A stretch of 10,119 nucleotides of DNA, taken from assembly GCA_947624315.1 (NCBI GenBank), contig CANQJU010000025.1:1-10119 (forward strand), given 5' to 3'. The notes under the pieces were generated by a model. It was not told the DNA's origin, did not search any database, and saw nothing but the letters and a program-made list of their open reading frames with translations. The stretch's first letter is position 1. Each line of letters opens with the position of its first letter. A program made the position numbers and the translations under genes. This document shows, piece by piece, positions 1-5,164 of this stretch. Source of the stretch: an uncultured Bacilli bacterium (GTDB lineage Bacteria; Bacillota_I; Bacilli_A; ML615J-28; CAG-698).

Positions 1-726
1 ACCATTTACTTCAGAAATAATATATTCAGGTTGTTGTTTCATAAATAGTGAAAGAATAACAACCATAATTATAGGTCCAACAGAACATAATGATACCATA
101 CCAAAACTATCATTGTTGGTATTCATACCCCCTCTTACTGCCGCAATACCTACGCAAAGAGACATAATAAAAGGTACAGTTATAGGTCCAGTAGTTACTC
201 CTCCCGAATCAAAAGCCACCGGAAAGAAATGACCCTTGCCAATAATCAGCAATATTATACTAAACAAAAAAACCACACCATATGAAATAATTAACATTAT
301 ATTTAAATTCTTTTGGAAAATAATTCTTATAACAGCAATCGTTAAAAAGGCTCCAACACCAACACCCACTAAAACAATTAATAGCATTGAATTTATTGGC
401 AACTGATTTGCCAAAACCGATAAATCTGGTTCAGCAATAGTTATTAATACCCCTAAGGCAAAAACAATAAATAAAATCAATGGCAACTTTTTCAGTCTGG
501 TAACTGATGATCCCGTATATTCTCCCATTGGCATCATTGATATATCAGCACCCAAAGTAAAAAGTCCCATGCCTAAAATCAATAAAAAAGTTGATATAAT
601 AAATGAAATAAATTGTTTACCACTAACTCTAGCTATTCCTGTAGCTTGTAAAAAAATAACAATACAAGCAATAGGAAAAACTGATAAAAATGATTCTTTT
701 ATTTTGTTAAATAATTGTTTATTCAT
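1..726 (-). CDS. DUF1538 family integral membrane protein (3' end beyond window)
   Basis: The reading frame is open from the ATG at 724-726 to the left edge, giving 242 codons with no stop. The protein is very hydrophobic, with about six to seven membrane-spanning stretches. Two conserved blocks match DUF1538 (PF07556) as I know it: GMGLFTLGAD...MPMGE at about residues 52-69, followed by ITIAEPDL at about 95-102, and AFDSGGVTTGPITVPF at about 171-186. Many family members contain two such halves (about 450-500 aa), so a second half may lie outside the window. The start is supported by GGTGAG five bases upstream. The gene diverges from the M32 carboxypeptidase. The biochemical role of DUF1538 is not established to my knowledge; a transport or membrane-sensing role is only a guess. 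Family call is confident, function is not. Confidence 0.88.
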   Translation of the reverse strand, partial: MNKQLFNKIKESFLSVFPIACIVIFLQATGIARVSGKQFISFIISTFLLILGMGLFTLGADISMMPMGEYTGSSVTRLKKLPLILFIVFALGVLITIAEPDLSVLANQLPINSMLLIVLVGVGVGAFLTIAVIRIIFQKNLNIMLIISYGVVFLFSIILLIIGKGHFFPVAFDSGGVTTGPITVPFIMSLCVGIAAVRGGMNTNNDSFGMVSLCSVGPIIMVVILSLFMKQQPEYIISEVNG

Positions 727-750
727 TTTATCTCACCATTTTCCTATAAT

Positions 751-759
751 ATTATACCA
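751..759 (-). promoter_or_regulatory. Extended -10 promoter of the DUF1538 gene
   Basis: Read on the minus strand this is TGGTATAAT, an extended -10 element. The position 17 bp upstream is only T-rich (TTTTTT), so the TGn extension probably compensates for a poor -35 box. The predicted transcript would start near 744, leaving a leader of only about 18 nt that includes the GGTGAG ribosome binding site. Confidence 0.6.
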
Positions 760-761
760 TA

Positions 762-799
762 TTATGGCTTTTTAAAAAAGATTTAATTTATAGCCATAA
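762..799. repeat. 8-bp inverted repeat in the divergent promoter region
   Basis: TTATGGCT at 762-769 is matched by its reverse complement AGCCATAA at 792-799, with a 22-bp AT-rich spacer. The repeat lies just upstream of the DUF1538 -10 box and about 55 bp upstream of the carboxypeptidase -10 box. It could be an operator. In AT-rich DNA an 8-bp match is not conclusive, although these arms contain G and C. Confidence 0.3.
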
Positions 800-850
800 G
801 AGCTTAGTCACATTTTATTTCAATATTTTTTAATTATTTTTATTTTCTTA

Positions 851-859
851 TGGTATAAT
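851..859 (+). promoter_or_regulatory. Extended -10 promoter of the M32 carboxypeptidase gene
   Basis: TGGTATAAT is an extended -10 box identical in its nine bases to the one driving the divergent DUF1538 gene. No good -35 box is seen 17-18 bp upstream (AT-only sequence). Transcription would start near 866, immediately before the GAGGTG ribosome binding site at 867-872, giving a leader of about 12 nt. Confidence 0.6.
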
Positions 860-877
860 AATATTTGAGGTGAAAAA

Positions 878-2386
878 ATGACAGATTTAAACATTTTGAA
901 AAAACAATATCAAGGGTTTGTTGAAAAAATAAAAGCATATAATTTTGTATTTTATATTATTGAATGGGACTCTCAAACTGAAGCTCCCGATGACTGTTTT
1001 GAAGAAAGAGCCAAACAAATGAAAGTTCTTGCCGAAGAGCAATATAAAATAATGGCATCTAAAGAATTGATTGCCATTGTCGATGAATTATATTCTCGTC
1101 AGAATGAATTAGATGATATCTTAAAACACGAAATAATTGAATTTAAGAAAGCTAATGATCGTGTAATTAAAATTCCTATGGAAGAATATAGTGAATTAAA
1201 TAGTCTTCTAGCAGTCACAGAAAATATTTGGGCTAAAGCTAAAGACAATAATGATTTTGCTTCTTTTGCTCCATACTTAAAAAGAATAGTTGAACTTTTA
1301 AAGAAACAAGTAAAATATTTAGAGACTGATGAATTAAAAGGATATGATGTTTTACTCGATCAATATGAACCAGGAATGACTATCAAAAAGTATGATGAAT
1401 TTTTTGATTTGTTGAAGACAGAACTTATCCCTTTTGTTAAAAAGGTGACAAGTACAAAGTTAGAATTTGATGATAGTTTTTCTAAGTTGATTTATCCTAA
1501 AAACTTACAAAAGGAATTTACTAATTACCTTGAGAATGTTATGAACTTTGATCATAATAAAGGATTGTCAAAGGAAAGTGCACATCCATTCACATCTGGA
1601 TTCGGTACTCATGATGTTCGTTATACAAATCATTTCTATGAAGATAATTTTATTTCATCAATTTTTTCAGCAATCCATGAATTAGGTCATGCCACTTATG
1701 AAAGTCAAGTTGATCCTCTTTTAGAAGATACTTTGTCAGGGGGAGGAGCATCTATGGCTATGCATGAATCCCAATCAAGATTCTATGAAAATATTATTGG
1801 ACGAAGTTATGAGTTTTGGAAGCCAAATTTCCCTGTTCTTAAAAAGATATTTAAGAAACAACTTAAAAATGTTTCTTTAGATGATTTCATCAAATTAATC
1901 AATCGTTCAGAAAACTCTTTAATAAGAACTGAAGCTGATGAATTAACTTATCCAATACATATAATGATTAGATATGAAATTGAAAAAGATTTATTTAATG
2001 ATAAAATTCAAGTTGAAGATTTACCAAAAATTTGGAACAAAATGATAAAAGATAATTTAGGTATTGATTGCCCAAATGATACAATGGGAGTTTTACAAGA
2101 TGTACATTGGGCTGGTGGAAGCTTTGGATATTTCCCAACATATGCTTTAGGTAGTGCATATGCCAGTCAAATATATTATTCCTTAATTAAAGATGTAAAT
2201 GTTCAAAAAGCATTAAAAAATAAATCAACAAAAGAAATAAATGAATGGCTTAAAGAACATATTCATAAGTATGGTAGCAGTAAATATCCTCAAGAAATAT
2301 TAAAACTTGCTACTAATGAAGAATTTAATCCTCATTATTACATCAAATACTTAAAAGAAAAATATAGCAAAATATATAACTTATAA
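878..2386 (+). CDS. M32 family metallocarboxypeptidase (carboxypeptidase Taq type)
   Basis: A cytoplasmic zinc or cobalt carboxypeptidase that removes C-terminal residues from peptides with broad specificity. The 502-aa length is typical for family M32. All six conserved family motifs are visible: HPF at 236-238, DxRxT (DVRYT) at 246-250, the metal-binding HEXXH (HELGH) at 267-271, HESQ at 296-299 supplying the third metal ligand E297, IRxxAD (IRTEAD) at 349-354, and GxxQDxHW (GVLQDVHW) at 404-411. Catalytic Glu is E268. No signal peptide is present. The start has GAGGTG five bases upstream. The gene looks monocistronic, with its own short-leader promoter and a terminator hairpin beginning at its stop codon. 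No ligand is missing, so it should be active, probably in peptide recycling. Family call is firm; substrate is not known. Confidence 0.97.
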   Translation: MTDLNILKKQYQGFVEKIKAYNFVFYIIEWDSQTEAPDDCFEERAKQMKVLAEEQYKIMASKELIAIVDELYSRQNELDDILKHEIIEFKKANDRVIKIPMEEYSELNSLLAVTENIWAKAKDNNDFASFAPYLKRIVELLKKQVKYLETDELKGYDVLLDQYEPGMTIKKYDEFFDLLKTELIPFVKKVTSTKLEFDDSFSKLIYPKNLQKEFTNYLENVMNFDHNKGLSKESAHPFTSGFGTHDVRYTNHFYEDNFISSIFSAIHELGHATYESQVDPLLEDTLSGGGASMAMHESQSRFYENIIGRSYEFWKPNFPVLKKIFKKQLKNVSLDDFIKLINRSENSLIRTEADELTYPIHIMIRYEIEKDLFNDKIQVEDLPKIWNKMIKDNLGIDCPNDTMGVLQDVHWAGGSFGYFPTYALGSAYASQIYYSLIKDVNVQKALKNKSTKEINEWLKEHIHKYGSSKYPQEILKLATNEEFNPHYYIKYLKEKYSKIYNL

Positions 2387-2411
2387 AAAAATCTCTATTT
2401 AGAGATTTTTT
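2386..2411. terminator. Bidirectional intrinsic terminator between converging genes
   Basis: A 10-bp stem (AAAAAATCTC at 2386-2395 with GAGATTTTTT at 2402-2411) closes a 6-nt loop. The A-run on one side is the T-run on the other, so it can end transcription from both sides. It begins in the TAA stop of the carboxypeptidase gene (2384-2386). It also contains the TAG stop (2395-2397) of the converging 118-aa gene, whose last codons form the stem. Confidence 0.85.
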
Positions 2412-2751
2412 CTTTACGATATATTAATTGATTGTACTTATTCAAAACAATAATTCTAACGAACCATTTACAAAAACCTATTTCTTTTAAATAAATTAAA
2501 GCATTTTTATATTCATTAGAATTAATGCAATTAATAGTAAAAACTAAACATTTATCTTTTTTTGTATATTCTAAATTAGTATCTACTCTTTCTATATTAA
2601 TAAGTCCTTTAAAAATAACAAATACTTTTAATGATTGATATCTATTAATACCAAAATTCAACAAAGAAATTTTAAAAAGACATTTACCATTATAAGCATA
2701 TTCACTATCATTAATGATTCCTTCTTGAATCACTAAATCATTATAATTCAT
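2395..2751 (-). CDS. Hypothetical protein, 118 aa, no recognised family
   Basis: I do not recognise this protein. It is real by context: it has an ATG start with GGTGA four bases upstream, fills the space between two terminators, and has a TATAAT box upstream at 2768-2773 on the minus strand. It has no signal peptide or membrane segment. The sequence alternates hydrophobic and polar residues in strand-like runs (KCLFKISLLNFG at 23-34, SLKVFVIFKG at 40-49, KCLVFTINC at 67-75, WFVRIIVLN at 96-104), suggesting a small beta-sandwich, possibly Ig- or CARDB-like. It contains four cysteines (24, 68, 75, 94) but no obvious metal-binding spacing. It sits beside a Dabb protein and close to a DUF11 beta-repeat protein. 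Function unknown. Confidence 0.7.
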   Translation of the reverse strand: MNYNDLVIQEGIINDSEYAYNGKCLFKISLLNFGINRYQSLKVFVIFKGLINIERVDTNLEYTKKDKCLVFTINCINSNEYKNALIYLKEIGFCKWFVRIIVLNKYNQLIYRKEKISK

Positions 2752-2780
2752 TAAATCACCTAATTAATTATATGCAAGAT

Positions 2781-2810
2781 AAAATAAAAAAGTATTCAAA
2801 CGAATACTTT
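2781..2810 (-). terminator. Intrinsic terminator of the Dabb gene
   Basis: Read on the minus strand, a 9-bp stem (arms at 2802-2810 and 2789-2797) with a 4-nt loop (GTTT) is followed by a T-rich tract (TTTTTATTTT). The TAA stop of the Dabb gene (2809-2811) is part of the stem. It separates the Dabb transcript from the 118-aa gene downstream. Confidence 0.85.
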
Positions 2811-3099
2811 ATAATTCATAGTCAATAGCAATTGAAGCTTCAGCCACTTGATGCATATACTTTTTAACAACATCACAATGATATGGATCATTTTGATATT
2901 CATCCAAAGCTTTACGACTTTCTAATACAACTTCTAGAATGACATCATATGATCTAGGTGATTTTAAAAAGTCAACACCAACTTGTATATCTTTCAAAAG
3001 ACTTACATTGCCTTTCATTGATAATAATACTTCTTTAGCTTTTTCTTTTGCTTCTTGAGAATTATCTTTTAATTTAAAACAAACGATATGTTTAATCAT
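2809..3099 (-). CDS. Dabb family protein (stress-responsive alpha/beta barrel domain)
   Basis: A 96-aa single-domain protein that fits the Dabb family (PF07876), dimeric ferredoxin-like barrels of about 95-100 residues. Typical features are the opening MIKHIVCFKLKD, the central strand SYDVILEVVLES at about 50-61, the segment ALDEYQNDPYHCDV at about 64-77, and a closing strand before the C-terminus (IAIDYEL). It should be cytoplasmic; there is no signal peptide. Family members range from plant stress proteins to cyclase- or monooxygenase-like enzymes, so the substrate cannot be named. The start has AAGGAG eight bases upstream. It has its own strong promoter and its own terminator, so it is probably expressed alone. 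Family confident, role unknown. Confidence 0.92.
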   Translation of the reverse strand: MIKHIVCFKLKDNSQEAKEKAKEVLLSMKGNVSLLKDIQVGVDFLKSPRSYDVILEVVLESRKALDEYQNDPYHCDVVKKYMHQVAEASIAIDYEL

Positions 3100-3124
3100 T
3101 TTTATTTCTCCTTTTCTTTAAGTC

Positions 3125-3153
3125 ATTATATCAAAAACAAAAATCAAAGTCAA
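3125..3153 (-). promoter_or_regulatory. Sigma-A promoter of the Dabb gene
   Basis: On the minus strand, TTGACT (3148-3153) and TATAAT (3125-3130) are separated by exactly 17 bp. This is the cleanest -35/-10 pair in the left half of the window. Transcription would start near 3118, giving a leader of about 19 nt. Confidence 0.85.
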
Positions 3154-3187
3154 TATGACAAAACTTATTTTGCTTTATAGGTTTTAA

Positions 3188-3217
3188 TTGTTACTCTCTA
3201 TATTATTATTTCATAAT
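3188..3217 (+). promoter_or_regulatory. Candidate promoter of the DUF11 gene
   Basis: TTGTTA (3188-3193) and CATAAT (3212-3217) are 18 bp apart, matching the sigma-A consensus at four and five of six positions. The predicted transcript would begin around 3224, after the ATG at 3218 and just before the AGGAGGTG at 3226-3233. If correct, translation can only start downstream, at the AUA at 3239. An alternative -35 (ATGACA, 3155-3160) has no good -10 at the right distance. Confidence 0.4.
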
Positions 3218-3238
3218 ATGATTTTAGGAGGTGTTAAC

Positions 3239-4033
3239 ATAAAAAAACTTGTTCAAGGTAAAGCAACCGTTAATTATCAATATGGTAAGAAAAATGGTGA
3301 AGTGCTATCCAATGAAACTGAAATTAATATTCTTGATACATATGATATTGAAGCTAAATTGATAGTTCCATTTCCATCTTTTTCTGGTGATGAAGCAATT
3401 CCTTATTTGTTAATTATTCAAAATGTTGGTTCTTCTTCTATAAATAATTTAACAATTACTGATAATTTAGGGAACAATAATTTAGTTTTTTTAGATGATG
3501 ATTTGTATATTTACTTAAATGGTCAAAAAATAAATCCACTAATTACCAAAAACAATAATTTAAAAATGGTAATAAATAATATAATCTTGCCTAAAGAAAC
3601 TATATATATTTTATACTTTTTAAAAGCTAAAGTTAATAAAGAGTTATCTAATATCATTACCATCTCAACAAGCCAATTATCAAAAACTATTAATAATACT
3701 CTTTATCCTCTTCTTGCACCTAATATTATCATAAACAAAAATATTATTCCCTCTAAAATAGTAAAAGATGAAGTAATTACCATAAACTATGAAATCAAAA
3801 ACATTGGTGAGACTTTAGCTAATAATATTACTATTACTGATCAATTGCCTCAAGACTTTAATATTATCAAAATTGAAGTTTTAGGTCTTGATTATAAAGA
3901 GATCAAAAATAATGAATACACTGTAACAAATAATATCATAACTATTCCCAATAATTTACTTAATATTAATATAGAAAAAGAACAATCAATTATATTAAAA
4001 ATAATTGGTCAAATAAAATCAAAGGCTAGTTAA
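3239..4033 (+). CDS. DUF11-repeat protein, 264 aa, apparent AUA start
   Basis: The frame runs through two DUF11-type (PF01345) beta-sandwich repeats, at about residues 50-140 (core IQNVGSSSINNLTITDNLG) and 175-264 (core IKNIGETLANNITITDQLP), after an N-terminal segment GKATVNYQYG. From memory, a group of short clostridial DUF11 proteins starts with a similar xxATVxYN segment and has no signal peptide. The start is unusual: a perfect AGGAGGTG (3226-3233) sits seven bases before ATA (3239-3241), where an ATG would be expected. The other in-frame starts, TTG at 3188 and ATG at 3218, lack a ribosome binding site. No signal peptide, LPxTG motif or membrane anchor is visible, so location is unclear. 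The gene converges on and overlaps the phosphopantetheinyl transferase by 8 bp. Role unknown; other DUF11 proteins are often surface or spore-coat structural components. Confidence 0.75.
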   Translation: MKKLVQGKATVNYQYGKKNGEVLSNETEINILDTYDIEAKLIVPFPSFSGDEAIPYLLIIQNVGSSSINNLTITDNLGNNNLVFLDDDLYIYLNGQKINPLITKNNNLKMVINNIILPKETIYILYFLKAKVNKELSNIITISTSQLSKTINNTLYPLLAPNIIINKNIIPSKIVKDEVITINYEIKNIGETLANNITITDQLPQDFNIIKIEVLGLDYKEIKNNEYTVTNNIITIPNNLLNINIEKEQSIILKIIGQIKSKAS

Positions 4034-4045
4034 CGCTAGCCTTTT
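4021..4045. terminator. Bidirectional terminator inside overlapping gene ends
   Basis: A 9-bp perfect stem, AAAGGCTAG (4021-4029) with CTAGCCTTT (4036-4044), encloses a 6-nt loop. Rightward it is followed by a T-rich run (TTTTCCTTT from 4042); leftward by GATTTTATTT. The TAA stop of the DUF11 gene (4031-4033) is in the loop and the TAG stop of the converging transferase gene (4026-4028) is in the stem, so the terminator lies wholly within coding sequence. Confidence 0.8.
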
Positions 4046-4628
4046 CCTTTATATCTATTAATGTATAACCATCTTTTTCGAATGTTGAAAAAGACAATCG
4101 ATAGTTATTAATTATAATACTTTCATAGTAAGCTTTTTTTTGTTTTTTTAAGCTTACTGTATCATTAATAATAATGACATCTTTTAGAGATGTTCTTAAG
4201 CCTATACCTAATAATTTCAAATAGCTTTCTTTTACAGTCCAATATTTAATAAAACTTTTGTTATTATTTATTTTTTCTAAAAAATATTTTTGTGATAATT
4301 GCTTAAGTTTTTCGATAGAGTAATCTCTTTCTTTTTCCATATCAATGCCGATTTCTTGACTAGATATGGCAAAGGCAAAGTAATCATCACTATGAGTAAG
4401 ACTAATATATAATGGATTATTTGCAATATAAGGTTTACCATAATTATCAAAAGAAATATCATAATCATTATTTATTTTTTTTATTTCTTGTAATAAAAAA
4501 TAATAGGCATTAATTTTCTGCTTTTGAGATTTTTCAATAGTCACTTCTGATATTCTTTTTAAAACATTAGTTGAAGTAATTTTATCAATACCTATTTCTT
4601 GATATCTTCCATAATATATTTTAATCAT
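4026..4628 (-). CDS. Sfp-type 4'-phosphopantetheinyl transferase
   Basis: Transfers 4'-phosphopantetheine from coenzyme A to the active serine of carrier proteins (ACP or PCP), turning apo into holo form; cytoplasmic. The 200-aa protein carries the family motifs: GKPYI at 64-68, ISLTHSDDYFAFAIS at 75-89, Mg-binding GIDME at 94-98 (D96, E98), and WTVKES..K..GIG at 130-143 (K133, E134, K138). The ATG at 4626-4628 is preferred over the in-frame TTG at 4638-4640, because GAGGA lies five bases before the ATG. The start overlaps the end of ybaK (stop 4621-4623), so the two are one operon and probably translationally coupled. No polyketide or non-ribosomal peptide genes are in view, so it may serve the fatty acid carrier protein. 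Reaction confident, partner unknown. Confidence 0.93.
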   Translation of the reverse strand: MIKIYYGRYQEIGIDKITSTNVLKRISEVTIEKSQKQKINAYYFLLQEIKKINNDYDISFDNYGKPYIANNPLYISLTHSDDYFAFAISSQEIGIDMEKERDYSIEKLKQLSQKYFLEKINNNKSFIKYWTVKESYLKLLGIGLRTSLKDVIIINDTVSLKKQKKAYYESIIINNYRLSFSTFEKDGYTLIDIKEKASVN

Positions 4629-5103
4629 CTTTGTCCTCAACGATTACATCAGCTACTTTTCCCTTGACTATTCTTATTAAATCATTGGGATTTATTTCTA
4701 TTTGGCAACCTACTCTTCCGCCACTACAAAAGATATTTTCATATTGAGTAATAGTACTATCAAAAATAGTTGGGAAAAGTTTTTTCATGCCCACTGGTGA
4801 ACATCCACCATGAATATATCCTGTTAAAGGCAATAATTCTTTTTGTTTGATCATTTCTAAAGATTTAACATTAATTACTTTAGCCGCCTTTTTTAAATCT
4901 AAGTTTTTACTAACAGGTATAACAAAAACATAATTTCTTTTGTCACTAGCAATGGTTACTAAAGTTTTGTAAACATGTTTAGGGTCTTCATTAAGAGCTT
5001 TAGCTACTTCTTCACCATTAGTAAGTTCTGAAGAATAGTAGTGATCTTTATATAAAATTTTTTGTTGTGAGAGTATGCGCATAGCATTTGTTTTAGTTTC
5101 CAT
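4621..5103 (-). CDS. ybaK: Cys-tRNA(Pro)/Cys-tRNA(Cys) deacylase YbaK/EbsC
   Basis: A trans-editing enzyme that hydrolyses cysteine mischarged on tRNA(Pro) by prolyl-tRNA synthetase; cytoplasmic. The 160-aa length is typical. The catalytic lysine is at K46 in VYKTLV (44-49), the same number as in the characterised bacterial YbaK. The glycine/proline loop GGCSPVGMKK is at 99-108, and the C-terminal FCSGGRVGCQIEINPNDL matches the fold. There is no Shine-Dalgarno sequence before the ATG: the six bases between it and a TATAAT box are ATAAAC, so the mRNA is probably leaderless. An in-frame ATG at codon 8 has no better site. It is followed, with an overlap, by the phosphopantetheinyl transferase gene. 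Confidence 0.95.
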   Translation of the reverse strand: METKTNAMRILSQQKILYKDHYYSSELTNGEEVAKALNEDPKHVYKTLVTIASDKRNYVFVIPVSKNLDLKKAAKVINVKSLEMIKQKELLPLTGYIHGGCSPVGMKKLFPTIFDSTITQYENIFCSGGRVGCQIEINPNDLIRIVKGKVADVIVEDKDD

Positions 5104-5109
5104 GTTTAT

Positions 5110-5115
5110 ATTATA
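5110..5115 (-). promoter_or_regulatory. -10 box of the ybaK operon, predicting a leaderless mRNA
   Basis: TATAAT on the minus strand ends six bases before the ybaK ATG, so the start point of transcription would coincide with the A of the start codon. The -35 region at 17 bp is weak (TTTTTC). The box lies just after the T-tract of the upstream lipoprotein terminator, so read-through would be limited. Confidence 0.6.
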
Positions 5116-5130
5116 CTACTTTTTATATAA

Positions 5131-5160
5131 AAGAAAAAGAAAAAAGCACACAAAGTGCTT
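5131..5160 (-). terminator. Intrinsic terminator of the kinase-lipoprotein unit
   Basis: On the minus strand, AAGCAC (5155-5160) and GTGCTT (5144-5149) form a 6-bp stem with a 5-nt loop (TTTGT). It is followed by a T-rich tract (TTTTCTTTTTCTT). It starts four bases after the TAG stop of the lipoprotein gene. The plus strand lacks a T-tract, so it acts in one direction. Confidence 0.85.
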
Positions 5161-5164
5161 TAAT

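Noticed and set aside
569..775. 68-aa plus-strand frame
   Set aside because: It lies antisense to the well-supported DUF1538 gene start and has no ribosome binding site.
3188..3238. TTG at 3188 or ATG at 3218 as the DUF11 start
   Set aside because: Neither has a ribosome binding site, and the extra N-terminus has no positively charged start typical of a signal peptide. The strong AGGAGGTG lies downstream of both.
4277..4468. 63-aa minus-strand frame
   Set aside because: It is inside the phosphopantetheinyl transferase gene in another frame and reads as low-complexity hydrophobic sequence.
4629..4640. TTG start four codons earlier for the phosphopantetheinyl transferase
   Set aside because: The ATG at 4626-4628 has GAGGA at ideal spacing; the TTG would place that site inside the gene.
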